DNA from: Phoronis australis
Taxonomy: Eukaryota; Phoronida; Phoronidae
Assembly (NCBI GenBank): GCA_002633005.1
Contig: NMRA01000055.1
Span: forward strand, 317,992 to 381,991
Direction of reading: 5' to 3'
DNA length: 64,000 bases
Below are positions 37,901 to 48,511 of this stretch, one piece after another (position 1 is the first letter of the stretch; every line of letters begins with the position of its first letter). The notes under the pieces are model-generated. The model was not told the origin of the DNA. It saw only the letters and a list, made by a program, of their open reading frames with translations, and did not search any database. A program made the position numbers and the translations under genes.

Positions 37901-40900
37901 AGATCGACAGATATTAATGTTTATTTTAACCCTATCAACAACCGGAGCGTGCTCAACCTATTAACTGCTATAGTGTTTAGTAAGGGGGGGCAAAGCCTTA
38001 CCATTTTAACCAATCAGCTACCGATGCCTTTGTGTGTTCAATGAAATTGGGAACAGCTGACTGGTGTCGGACAGTCCTCTTCTGGAGTAGTCGCGTGGCA
38101 CGAATTTTCATTAATGGGCCACCTGGAAAGATTATCTGTTACTATTGGTATGGGACACGCGAATGCCGTTGTAGTAAACGATCTTGCAAGATCATCTGCT
38201 CAGAGGAACAAAGGACCAGCTGTCCAGTACATTTCCGCCAGTGGCGGGACGGCATGGCACGCGTTAAACCGGAATTGAGTCGACTGTTAATAATATCAAA
38301 ATTATATCGGGAGTACGACAGTCAGTCAAACTGACACAAAGTACAATGCCGAACCCGTAGTCTCCGAAATTTCGAGCAGGAAAATCTTGCTTTCAAAAAA
38401 CGCACGGTCAAACCGAATAAATATTTATGTACCGTGATCAATTCTGTGTGCTGAAATGTAAAGAATTCACGCTACACCAAAACTATGGTGACTATCTGTA
38501 ACGATTTAGGCACTAGCCAGCAAAGAAAATATTGTAAGATGCCAGCGTGCAGAAATTAGCCAAATCAGCGATAGTTGGGCAGCGGACTCTGAGTGCAACG
38601 TCAAATCTTCGATACAGATAAAACAAATAGGACTCGCCATGGATCCACGGAGAACCAGACTCACGCTGGGCCTCTGTTGATAAAATTAGGTTTCGTATGT
38701 CGAGAGGAATCGTCTCTAAAGATAATTTGTACTCGGCGAAAAGACATACTATCGCCGGCACACATGTCGGGTTTTAATTTCTTACACAAATGACTTGCGG
38801 CTAAATATATTTATACTCTATTTTCTCTGTTACAGCTATCTGTTTGCCAGGCTGCCATGCCGAACACGGTCACTGTAGTCGGCCAAATGAATGCAGGTAC
38901 GATAAGAGAATCTAGGTTGATTGTTCTAAAATCTATACACTCATGACGGTGACCCCCACAATGGAAATCGAACTGATCATAGAAATATAAAGAAAACACT
39001 TTTGCGGTTCTTGAAATATCGACTGGCGGCACCTAGTGCAAATATCTGAGTAATATTTTGAATAATTAATTAACTTATGACGTTAGGTTGACTCAAATAC
39101 TGACCATGCTCCGTTTTATGTCTATGTTCATAAGTTCATAAAACATACTTGTGTAAACTAATGACTGCAAAATAAACCAAGCCTCTGTGACAGGCGTGAT
39201 GCTCAAGTAATACTGCAGTAAGAATTTGCACCAAATGATTAAGCTTAATCTCTGAAACTCGCAGTTTCGACACTAAATTTAAGTGCATTCAAACAGTGTT
39301 TAAAGGGACGTCATCGTCATCCATTTAGACGTACAAACTGTATACAATTACTGTTTCATTGTTTAATTGGCCAGGTGCTCAAAGGGGATAGTTGGTTATC
39401 AGAGGATAAATTGTTAAATTAAAAAATAGTAGTAAATGGTTCCAATCTTTGTTTTAATTGTGTTATCAATGTACACGAGATCAAAAAGAAAACAACCGAC
39501 ATGTTCTCTTAAAAACATTGCTCAGACGTTAATCAGAACATAACAAGGAATTTATCTAGTCAGAAGATTAGAAAACTGTTTTCTTTGAAAGTTCAGGGCA
39601 TCAGATGGCTCCTCTGTGCAGTTATCCGTCTGATGCACTTGGTTAAGCGTTCCCAAGATTTGACAACGATTAACATTTTTTGCCAATAAATATAATAGAT
39701 ATCGTTTCTTGTTTCAGCTGCAAAGTTGGCTGGGAGGGAAGGCTGTGTGACCAGTGTGTTCGCTATCCAAACTGTGAGCACGGCACGTGCAATGCCCCCT
39801 TCCAATGCAACTGCAAGGAAGGATGGGGCGGTCTCTTTTGCAATCAAGGTAAGCTTTGTAACAAACGCTGTTTTAAACCATAATTATTAAGCAATGTGAT
39901 TTATCGGACAAAAGTTGTTGCTATGCTTCACTAGAAAGAAAAATTGTTATCTAAGCGTTTTTGTTGGACAGACTTAAACTACTGCACCCATCACAAGCCG
40001 TGCCAGAATGGAGCTACGTGCCAGAACACGGGAGAAGGCAGCTACACGTGTATTTGTGCTGAAGGCTTCAATGGGACCAACTGCGAGATCGTTGCCGACT
40101 CCTGTCAAACCCAGCCTTGTATGCACGGGGGGACATGCAAGGTAAGTGAATATCTGCAGCTTGACTCAGTAACCCGGCATTTTCCCACGGTCCCTACACA
40201 TGTAGCCAACATTAATAAGCGTTGAAACAAGACATTTGTAACACCTGGTTCCAAGTCCTACAAATAATCACCTTGATTTATTCACCGCTCAAACCGCGCA
40301 CTAATTATAAATGACAAGATGTTGTGCCAGGTCACAGTTATGCCTTACTTTACACAACAAGTTGATTTTATGAAGTAAAATAACCTTTCTCAACGTGAGG
40401 CACAGGTGCAGTTAAGATGACCAACAACACAGTGTAGACTATTCATGAGTGAGAATGAATCTATTACCTGGATTTATTGAGTTTCTATATGGTGCACAAC
40501 TTATCAGCGATTGACAGCTAATGAGGTATGATAATCCAGGAATGCCACAAATTCAGACATGTGTATTGCATTTACATCATTTATTGATTATATTCATTTA
40601 TTTTTTTGATTTCAGAATTCTGGATCAACCTACACCTGTGACTGCCCAACTGGCTACCGAGGTCTTCACTGCGAAATGTCTGCAGTCGGGTGCGAAAATA
40701 TGCCGTGCCAACACGGTGGCACTTGTGATGAAGTTGGTAATGGCTATCGCTGCACGTGCCCTCCTGGATGGGCGGGAGTTAACTGTCAAGTGGAAAGGGA
40801 CGAGTGTGCATCCAACCCATGCATTAATGGTAAGTCAGTGTCAAGTTTTAGACAGCATGTCACTAACCATAGTGCTATAAGAGTATGAGGCTGTGATCTA

Positions 40901-42744
40901 ATTTCCAATAAATGGTACTAATCTGTACTTGTAAAAGGTCTCACTTTCATTAGGTAATGTTGCATGACTTGTTATTAAAATTGAACATTTGAAGTACCAT
41001 TATGATGTATCAATACATCATTATGATTGAATGCAACTCGTACATAATGTTTAGAAGTATATAATTATTAACCAATAATAATTAACCAAGCCACATTGAC
41101 ATTAGCATAACATTAACTAAACACCTTGTTCCAAATCGCTTTTCATATCTTCCAGTGTTTTACCACATCTCATTTGGCTTTGTTTTAGGAGGAAAATGTG
41201 TGGATCGGTTCAATGGATATACCTGTGTGTGCCCTTCAGGGTACACAGGGAGACGGTGTCAGCAAGACATTGACTACTGTACTGGAGTAAAATGTTTTAA
41301 TGGTGGCACATGTATTGATGGAATAAACAACTTCAGATGTCAGTGTGTTCCAGGATTTTATGGACCACTGTGTCAAGATAATGTGGATGAGTGTGTTGCC
41401 CGACCATGTGCAAATGGAGGAACATGTCATGATCTAGTCAATGACTTCAGATGTGACTGTGCCCCTGGATTCACCGGAAAGTTCTGCACTCTTCGTTCCA
41501 AACTGTGTGATAGTAGTCCATGCAAAAATGGCGGTACTTGTACAGATCTTGTTGGCACATACGTGTGTGAGTGCCCAGCAGGCTTTCTGGGCAAGAACTG
41601 CAACATGTATCCTGGAATGACGACACAAAATAAACCACTAACAGACACGGCCCCTGTAGGCCCAGTGGATGACAGTACCATTTCAGTTGTAACCCATTTG
41701 AGTGGACCAACGGCAAAAAGTGCAAAAGATAACACAGAACTGTCAACTGAACAATTACTACTTATAGCATGCCTAGGTGCTGGAATACCGATTGTGCTAA
41801 TAATTATTGTTCTAATTATTATGCTGTGTCGCCGGCGGCGTTACACATCAAGAGATGAGGAACAAAAGGAAGTAGAAGACAATGAAACAAACAGTATGAA
41901 CAATAAAAATAAGGAGGCTGGTCTGATGCAGCACGCTCCATCTACAAATCTCTCTAGTATCTTGTTGCAAAATGACTCAAACCACTTCAAAACGAACAAT
42001 GTGGACAAATCGAGCAATAAGCAATTAATAAAAGACATTAACACCAAAGTTGTATTAGAGAAAAGTGAGAATTCAGATATTGCACCAAGGAAGGTGAAAG
42101 TGGTGGACAATGATGCTATCTCAATAGACACAGTCATTGACTTCAGGTGGGTTCATTCTTCATTGTATTTGAAGATCCATATTACATCAATATGCACCTT
42201 TGTTGCTTTTGGTTAGTTCAATATACTGAATAGATGAGCAGCATATTCAGCTAGACCTGACTGGTCTGAATATCTTCAAATCAATATTTCCCAGTGCCTT
42301 CAATTTGAAAGCTCTTATTAGGCATTCAATTATGGCTTTCATAACTGAGGTTAATTATGTGACCTTAAACACTATCCACATAATGAAGTTGCAACTGTTC
42401 AAGAGACCTCACTAAGCTCAAGTTTCACTAGCACATTACTAAACACACTGCTACTTTCACAAAACTATGGGGAAACCAAAACTATAGTGTCATTCCTTTA
42501 ATGACAATGTAATAACTGGGAAAGAGACCCCTAGAGACCCCTAGCATTGAACTAATGTTACTCCCGTTTTGCTTACAGTGACTACACAAATGAAGTCTTC
42601 ACAGTAGAAGGAAAAGGCCAAGAATGTGCAACATTACAACAGCAACAACACCGGGATGTGCATTCCAGCTTAACAATCCTCTATAACTGTGAAAAACAGC
42701 AGAGACACCAGTATTCAGAAGGCATGGTTGCAACTGAGGTATAG
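34845..42744 (+). CDS. Delta: Delta-class Notch ligand, 10 coding exons, 787 aa
   Basis: A transmembrane DSL ligand that would activate Notch receptors on neighbouring cells. Joining exons 34845-34904, 35029-35322, 35598-35646, 36800-37060, 38836-38896, 39718-39848, 39972-40141, 40616-40829, 41189-42146 and 42579-42744 gives 2364 nt, in frame, with every intron GT-AG. Domains: signal peptide about 1-20; MNNL about 21-135; DSL 177-219 with the CRPRDD..GHYTC core; nine EGF repeats (224-252, 255-283, 290-323, 330-361, 368-399, 406-437, 444-475, 482-513, 520-551); stalk 552-602; TM 603-627 followed by RRRR; cytoplasmic tail 628-787. There is no Jagged-type cysteine-rich domain, so it is Delta and not Serrate/Jagged. 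EGF3-5 and EGF7-9 carry the O-fucose motif CxxxxTC; EGF6 has K instead of T. IKDINTK (694-700) resembles the Mindbomb-binding N-box, and the ATEV end is a class I PDZ ligand. Nine EGFs matches Drosophila Delta; vertebrate DLL1 has eight. The start is the first ATG opening a signal peptide. Confidence 0.96.
35029..35322 (+). CDS. Delta: Delta exon 2: MNNL domain
   Basis: Ninety-eight codons after a CATTTCAG acceptor, ending at a GTAAGT donor, phase 0 at both ends. It encodes residues 21-118: the [10 protein letters not shown] start, a CC pair, FRICLKHFE and the CIFG...TEVVGNNSF segment. These are hallmarks of the N-terminal C2-like module of Notch ligands. Confidence 0.95.
35598..35646 (+). 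CDS. Delta: Delta exon 3: end of MNNL
   Basis: A 49-nt exon between CTTCCAG and GTGAGT, entering in phase 0 and leaving in phase 1. It encodes [16 protein letters not shown], matching the conserved (T/D)FSLIIEAWH segment of Delta proteins. It is too short to stand out as an ORF. Confidence 0.93.
36107..36114 (+). promoter_or_regulatory. Su(H)/CSL-consensus site, intron 3
   Basis: TGTGGGAA exactly fits the Su(H)/CSL consensus YGTGDGAA. It lies in Delta intron 3, 132 bp from a second identical site. Confidence 0.35.
36239..36246 (+). promoter_or_regulatory. Su(H)/CSL-consensus site, intron 3
   Basis: A second TGTGGGAA on the same strand as the one at 36107. Two like-oriented sites in a 1.15-kb intron are more than the roughly 0.2 expected by chance. 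Confidence 0.35.
36800..37060 (+). CDS. Delta: Delta exon 4: DSL domain
   Basis: 261 nt between CTTTTGCAG and GTAAGG, phase 1 at both ends. It encodes residues 135-221: the linker with [11 protein letters not shown] and the DSL domain from C177 to C219 with all six cysteines (177, 186, 190, 202, 210, 219). The [13 protein letters not shown] block and LEGWTG are conserved Notch-contacting features of the family. Confidence 0.96.
37061..38835 (+). other. Delta intron 4
   Basis: The longest Delta intron. It holds two CAGCTG E-boxes (38053-38058 and 38217-38222) 164 bp apart. An open frame across 38032-38334 overlaps them but lacks splice support and family similarity. Confidence 0.6.
38836..38896 (+). 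CDS. Delta: Delta exon 5: first half of EGF1
   Basis: A 61-nt exon after TGTTACAG, ending at GTACGA; phase 1 in, phase 2 out. It encodes [20 protein letters not shown], the first four cysteines of EGF1, the atypical first repeat just after DSL. It follows intron 4, the longest intron in the gene (about 1.8 kb). Confidence 0.93.
39718..39848 (+). CDS. Delta: Delta exon 6: end of EGF1 and EGF2
   Basis: 131 nt after GTTTCAG, ending at GTAAGC; phase 2 in, phase 1 out. It encodes [11 protein letters not shown] (end of EGF1) and EGF2 from C255 to C283. In Delta proteins these two repeats form the compact DOS-type region next to DSL. Confidence 0.94.
39972..40141 (+). CDS. Delta: Delta exon 7: EGF3 and start of EGF4
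   Basis: 170 nt after TTGGACAG, ending at GTAAGT; phase 1 in, phase 0 out. It encodes EGF3 (C290-C323) and EGF4 up to C341. CQNGATC and CMHGGTC both fit the O-fucosylation consensus. Confidence 0.94.
40182..40189 (-). promoter_or_regulatory. Su(H)/CSL-consensus site, intron 7
   Basis: The minus strand reads CGTGGGAA, the high-affinity form of the Su(H)/CSL site, 41 bp after the exon 7 donor. A single site could be chance. Confidence 0.3.
40616..40829 (+). CDS. Delta: Delta exon 8: EGF4 end, EGF5, EGF6 start
   Basis: 214 nt after GATTTCAG, ending at GTAAGT; phase 0 in, phase 1 out. It encodes the end of EGF4, all of EGF5 (C368-C399, with CQHGGTC) and EGF6 up to C411. EGF6 opens with DEC, a partial calcium-binding signature. 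Confidence 0.94.
41189..42146 (+). CDS. Delta: Delta exon 9: EGF6-9, stalk, TM, tail
   Basis: The largest exon (958 nt), after TGTTTTAG; phase 1 in, phase 2 out at a GTGGGT donor. It completes EGF6 and encodes EGF7, 8 and 9, the Ser/Thr-rich stalk, a 25-residue hydrophobic helix (603-627), the RRRR stop-transfer and most of the lysine-rich tail. The open frame continues upstream into intron 8 and downstream into intron 9. Those extensions (an apparent [11 protein letters not shown] start and a GWVHSS-like end) are intronic read-through. Confidence 0.95.
42579..42744 (+). CDS. Delta: Delta exon 10: C-terminus with ATEV PDZ ligand
   Basis: 166 nt after GCTTACAG, entering in phase 2 and ending at TAG 42742-42744. 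It encodes [14 protein letters not shown], a QQQQ run and the terminal ATEV. The ATEV end is seen in several Delta proteins and independently supports this splice. A 22-bp duplication overlaps the stop codon. Confidence 0.94.
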
Positions 42745-42773
42745 CTAGACACCAACTGAAGTATAGCTATACA
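42730..42773 (+). repeat. 22-bp tandem duplication across the Delta stop codon
   Basis: The 22-mer from 42730 (including GCAACTGAGGTATAG, coding ATEV-stop) recurs at 42752 with 19 of 22 matches (CCAACTGAAGTATAG). A third partial copy begins at 42774. The second copy is out of frame and beyond the stop. Confidence 0.85.
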
Positions 42774-43090
42774 CCAACTCCTACCATATGCAACGTACAG
42801 TGCCTTTATGGGAAGATGCAATATGTAAATTATAAATATAGTTAAATGTATAGATATTTTCTACCCAACCTGAATGAACTTTTATATGAGATTATTTATT
42901 ATTTCAAAAATGAGAAAGTGATGAGAAATAATGAATGAAAGGTTATGAGATGTAGTGAGCTCTAAGCTCATTTAATTATGCAAGTGAATTGTATGCTAAT
43001 TTATTCCATGTTTTATATAAAACAGCCCAATGTAGTGACAGGTTATTGCATACAGCTGAGCCATGCATTAATAAAAGACCTGAGTGTAGA
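42745..43090 (+). other. Proximal 3' UTR of Delta with AATAAA
   Basis: Sequence after the Delta stop is AT-rich and non-coding. The first canonical poly(A) signal is AATAAA at 43070-43075, about 325 nt after the stop. Further AATAAA hexamers at 44448 and 44724 would give longer 3' UTRs. Which one is used cannot be told from sequence. Confidence 0.4.
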
Positions 43091-43480
43091 TGAAGAACGT
43101 GTATAGCACTGCCAAAGCTTTGTTTCTGTAGTAGAAATGTAATGTCTTCAGTCCACACAGGAATCAAATTTGGTCTGCCTCAGTTATTTAATATCTTATA
43201 ACTACAGGTCTGTGTCATATATTAAATAATTAGAGCAAAGGGCACTCCTACACCAAAGTCAGTCCTGTGCAATTGCGGAAGTGAATTTACTTAGGTATCT
43301 ACATATTTATTAATGTACAGTGTCCATATTGCTTTTAATTTATTTTTTCGCACAGCTCTGGTCGGTGGACTTGTCAGGTTGCTAGTCGAGTTCCTAGATC
43401 ACCCACACTAGTGTACTGGTAATGGGTCAACTTTGCAGACCACTCGGGGCATACGCAATAACCCGACCACGTAGTGACTT

Positions 43481-43713
43481 TAGCTTTATAAAACAAAATC
43501 ACACCAAGTTTCCAATGACAACTTGTGGTCAATTTGGATGTGTGATTTGCTGAGTGCCAATCTTTAATCTAATAGACGTTTGTGTGAGTTTTCTCAATTA
43601 TTCATTGACAAAGACTCTGCACAGTGTGGCCAAGGTGACTTAAACTGGTTTCCAGAGACAAAAGAGCTGTGTGATTTATTTTTGGTTTAACTTTAGTTAA
43701 AGGAGTCTGTGAT
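43481..43713 (+). promoter_or_regulatory. Possible miRNA-site cluster in a long Delta 3' UTR
   Basis: TAGCTTTAT at 43481-43489 is complementary to positions 1-9 of the conserved miR-9-3p/miR-79 family and contains the Brd-box AGCTTTA. Three K-box hexamers TGTGAT follow at 43541, 43670 and 43708. The cluster matters only if the 3' UTR extends beyond the AATAAA at 43070. Confidence 0.2.
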
Positions 43714-43759
43714 GTTTTTGTACATACTGTGTATATTTATAAATAGCAGAATCCTAGTG

Positions 43760-46700
43760 TACATATTACATAATGTATTATTCTATGAAATGATATTTCC
43801 ATAACATGATATAATAGGTCACAGTTTTGACTATTTTTTCAAATACAAAAATCTTGAAATCTGACAACTTGTGTTCAATTTTTGTATACAGAGCTTGGAA
43901 CTCTGCATTGGCAGTCCATTTGTTCACACACTTACTTACATTCATTGTTGCGTTTAAAAGCTAAGTTAATGTATAGCAGGAACAAAACCACAATGCTATT
44001 TTAACATAATTTACACTAAGCAAAGTGCAGTGATATCCACTGACAACTTGTAAATGTGAAAAGAAAAAATTCTGCCAATAGGTGACCATTGCACTAATGC
44101 TGTACCTTGTGGCTCACATAGTCTGCATCATGAAGTGTTGTTCCCCAACACCACGTCAAGTCACGATACTTACTGGACACGGTTGTGTGATTTATGACGG
44201 ATCATTTTCCACACAAAACATTTGGCAATTTTCAACGTACTTCATATTCACATTGTGGCTATATGTTGTGTTTCTAACTAATTTGGCCAAGCAATCACAG
44301 AGATAAGTAATTAGCGTGCAAGTTCCACTTTAAATGCTTTAAATGCATAAAATCTTTTCCATAGACAATTGTATGCTCACTTTGAACGTGTGAGAGTTTC
44401 CAACAATACACCGGAATTTAATGTCGCAATAAGACAGCTATTTTTAGAATAAAACTAGACCTGGTTTAAACAACTGAAATCTTCCTACCCTCATAATCGC
44501 CAGACAGATATCGCTTCAACTTCAACTTAGCCCCAACTGCAAAATGCAACCAGACATAATGCAGATGAAAAACCAAAGGCATATCGCAGCTGGAAATGTG
44601 CTTGAGGATGCAGGTGGAATCACAAGGAAAGGATATTTCAGTGAGCTAACACCTCACAATAAAAACTCCTTATTCATTGATGCAGATAATGCAGGTCTGC
44701 CAATCAAGCTTTTATCATTTCTTAATAAAGTTTTTATCTGCCCACTGTAGTAGCTCCAAGGAAACTCAGTGCTGCCACAAATGACCATTAGGGTATAAGA
44801 TGGAACACTGAAGTACCTAGACAGGTATGAAGGACAACATGTGTTAAAAGCAGTTGGTGTGAGTGGTGAATGACCAGTAGGTCACACTGGCAACAACAGC
44901 CAAGGTAACATATTGCTACATATCCTGATTGATAGGACAAAGAACATCAGCTAGCTAGAGGTTGAATTATTTGCCAAGGGATCTGAAATGTTCTCAGAAA
45001 CATTTTCTGGCGAACTTCATCCATCAGAGGAAGCATAACAAAGCCTATTCATACAGTCACTTGATGTGTATAAATTCACCTGTGCATGTGCAAGTGCCAT
45101 ATGTGTGCGATAATGCTATCTTCTAATGAGCAGGACTATAATTACACTCATCAAACTGTTGTAATATATGGCTGAGCTAATCAATCAAGGTTTTTTTACA
45201 AAAACGTAAAACGTTATCTGTTGCAATATTATATAATACAAATACGCTTTTACAGAAAATACCACTCAACTATGATGGTTAAAACTTCAATGACACCAGA
45301 AGCAAAACACTAAACAATATGCAACGACAGTACTGTGCACAGAACATAAGCAAAGCGAAGCCATTCTAGGCCATTTATGAGGACATTAAAAATATATTTA
45401 AAGCATAAAGCCATCCGTTTGATACAGAAAAATCATAATTCTTCCCTGAACTAATTTGAGAATTGAGAGTAAAGTTACATTCCAGGCTGTTCAAGCTAAG
45501 TGTCGCAGTAGCCTGAAAAAGAAAACAGTGGCCGATCAAACCTCACTTCCACTTCTCAAGTGTACGAAAGAATTACAATTTTTCCCTATACTTTATCTCT
45601 GGAAGATAATGTCCATCGATATAAACCAATCTGCTTAATCTCTGTGTATGGCAGTCTATAGTAACTTAATAACAAGTTATGGTGGCAATCTGAACAAACT
45701 TGAAGATTGTGTCAACTTACAATGAGAAAGATTCTATCATTCAGTGAACGCCAGCCTATTACGAGGATGCTTCAAACCTGGCAAGAAAGAATTAAACATA
45801 TTACCACATACTTCAGTGCACTAATCATCTGGTAACGAGTTATTCATTCTGGTGTAAGCGCGTGTGACGAGCAATTAACAATTCAATAGTTACAGTTAGC
45901 AAGTAGTCCATGGCAAAAATATATAGCAACTAGTAATAAACTGATGAAATGACAATAAGGATAATGGCTGAGTTAATCACTGAGTAAGCTAATGAGTTGA
46001 CCTCCAGTGGTCACAGAATTAAGCATGTGTCCTCCTTTAACGTGCCACAAAAATCCCTGATGATTTCATAAAGAACAATAACTAATTCACATGTTACGTC
46101 AGCAAATCAATAGTTGTTAGAACCCCGCCTTTGAACTTCCAATCCGTGAATAAAACTAAGTGGCCATGCAAACATTAACCCGGCAGTTCGAAGAAATACA
46201 AATCACCAAGAGCACTGTAAACAAAGGTACAGAGAGATTAAAAGCAAGCAAATCAAGATCCAAATTATTCTATCAACTGCACTTCACCAACAAATTCATT
46301 GAAAAACTGTCTCATTAAAACAGAGCACAGAAATGATCTTGGTTATAAAAATCTCAAATCAGCAATGGCTTCCATGGGGACCTTGATACATTCCCTCCTC
46401 ATGTACCCCTTTGATACACGTGGGATCCAGCTCATAGTTTTCTAGAAAACACAGGTTTGAAATCCAGACCTCAATAATTGGAGAGTCCGAAATCCAAACC
46501 ACAGGAGCATGAATGAGGAATAAACTTTTTCAGTTCCATTTTTGCAAATTATAACACTTCACAGAACATTAGATTGACATCAATTAATTATAAAAAGTAA
46601 TTAATAAAAAATTCATTATTTCAAAAATATTGATTAGTTTTTTAATAAATCCAGATTGGTTCTCTCATTAATTTCCACAAATCCGTTGAGGAGTGTCAAT

Positions 46701-46860
46701 GAGATTCTGCCTGAAAACATTTCTATTCAGAATACATTATAGATTGTTCTTGGGCTAGTTTCAATATGTTAAAAAATGAATTTGCTTTAAAACCAATCAC
46801 CATCTGACAAAAAAGATGCAACGACCAAACTAACTCAAGAATTTAACGAATACAAAGGCA
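43760..46860. other. 3' flank of Delta, no gene recognised
   Basis: AT-rich, with only short open frames. AATAAA signals at 44448 and 44724 could end a long Delta 3' UTR. Confidence 0.5.
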
Positions 46861-46894
46861 AGACTTATTGAAGAAAACAACGATTTTAAGTCGA

Positions 46895-46936
46895 CTTGAC
46901 ATGTTTCGGTGTCATTTATTCAAACACCATCATCAG
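46895..46936 (-). ncRNA. Hammerhead-ribozyme-like motif (dimer type)
   Basis: On the minus strand CTGATGA (46936-46930) is followed by one extra T, then GGTGT and ACACC (46928-46924 with 46912-46908) forming a 5-bp stem II, then GAAACATGTC. CTGATGA and GAAA are the two conserved hammerhead core strands. ACATGT is self-complementary and ends in GTC, as in the minimal hammerheads of Penelope-like retroelements, which use a palindromic stem III and act as dimers. Against it: the extra T between core and stem II, and no convincing stem I (downstream AAGTCGACTT is a palindrome but does not pair with CTCTCGT upstream). It is possibly a decayed retroelement remnant. Confidence 0.4.
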
Positions 46937-48511
46937 ACGAGAGAATGCAGTGGCCACCTAGCTAGGCCCAGCAACAAGTAATGAAGCACACATACAGTCA
47001 GGCAAGACTACGGAGGTGAAATTCAGAGTTCCAAATACATGTTTTAGTATATATTAAAGTTTCAATTGTTGTATAGTAAATATATAGCATAAAATCTGAC
47101 TAAACCAGTACTTGTATTTTAAAATAAATGTAAAATTTTGAATCAAATGTACTATTTGTCAAATTTCCAGTTTACCTCCACATGATGTCATGGTTGGAAC
47201 ATAAGGTTATGTTCTCTCTCCTGAGGCACAGTCACTGCCGATCGAGTGGAAATTGCCAGCAGAGGGAGACACTTAGTTTTTACGGTCATTGCGATAAGGA
47301 TGAAAATGTTAAAAATACAACCCACTGGAAATAAAAATGAACTTGGAGTGGACAGTTATTATTTTGGCCAGCCTTTTTGATTCCAGCGCAGCATGACCTA
47401 ATTCTCGTGTCAAAGGGTTAGTTAGCTAACAGAGGAATCGAGGCACGAACACCTGGGTCACTACTCAGATAGCGATGAAATCCATGAAGGTGAAGGTGAT
47501 GACATTCAGCATTACGTGCTTGGCCTAATTTCTCGGTAAGCCTTATTGGAAACTACATGGGCAGAAACCATTAACTATTGGAGTTGTCAAAAAATGGGAT
47601 ATCCATATTGTTTGCGAGTTTGACTGACATCACAATTGTAGCTTTAGAACTGTAAACACAAGATTTTCACACAGTTGAATAACAATTGTGCGGCATAGTT
47701 TTAGCAATTTTCAAGCAGAAGCTTTCATTCTAGGCACCTGGCTGCCAGGGGAATGTTGCAATCGAAAACACAACCCTTTCATTACTACCCCTGTATTTAA
47801 ATTCAGTTTTAAGAACAATAAAGTTAATTACTTAAATAACCAAGTATAAGATTTTCACAATGGGAATAGCATCATCACAGCAATTTCGTTTTCATTGGCT
47901 TAGTGCCCATGTCAAATTTCTTGGTTGCCTGGTTGGCAAATGTCAAGACAGCTCACAAGTGAACTTAAACTCGGAATGAGACATTTTCCTGATTTTTTAA
48001 GGTCTATTGTGCACCCCATTTTTTAATGTCCACAGGCATGTGTATAATTGTCTCAATGCATGAATTCTACACTTTTCTTCAGAGTTAGGCTCTACTTACT
48101 CAGGGGCTACTCTACATCATATCGCTATCAGCACTGATGGACAAAGATTCAACGCCAAGGCAAGGGTCCAGATTCTGAACAAAAGCATGTGTACACTGTA
48201 CTTAACAACAGTAACTCTATACCCTAATTGAATTTGTGTACTCTGTTATCTGTCCCATCATAAAGGTGAGGCTAACAGAAAGTACATAGTATTCATTTCT
48301 GCAAACCAAAACCAAGCACCCTGTCCAGCTAAGCTAATCACAACCTACTGATGCCAGGCATGTAATAGTGACAAAATAAGTTTTTTAGTTTTGAATTTTT
48401 ACATATTTCTAGATTAAAAGCTCTAAAGACAATACTGTTCTAACACTACATATAATTCATTCCTATATGCAGTTTTAAAAACACTAGTGACCATGGCGGG
48501 GAACAGTTTAA
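46937..48511. other. Non-coding flank, no gene recognised
   Basis: A CTCF-like CCAGCAGAGGGAG lies near 47256. No coding features. Confidence 0.5.

Noticed and set aside
38032-38334. 100-codon frame in Delta intron 4
   Set aside because: No splice sites or family similarity, and it would break the Delta product.
40521-40880. 119-codon plus-strand frame over Delta exon 8
   Set aside because: Wrong frame for the EGF cysteines. The exon 8 frame with splice sites explains the region.
41155-41188. Apparent start codon of the long EGF-containing frame
   Set aside because: This is intron 8 sequence. The TTTTAG acceptor at 41183-41188 and phase continuity with exon 8 show that the coding part starts at 41189.
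41427-42137. Several 60-102-codon minus-strand frames opposite Delta exon 9
   Set aside because: Antisense shadows of the EGF and tail coding sequence.
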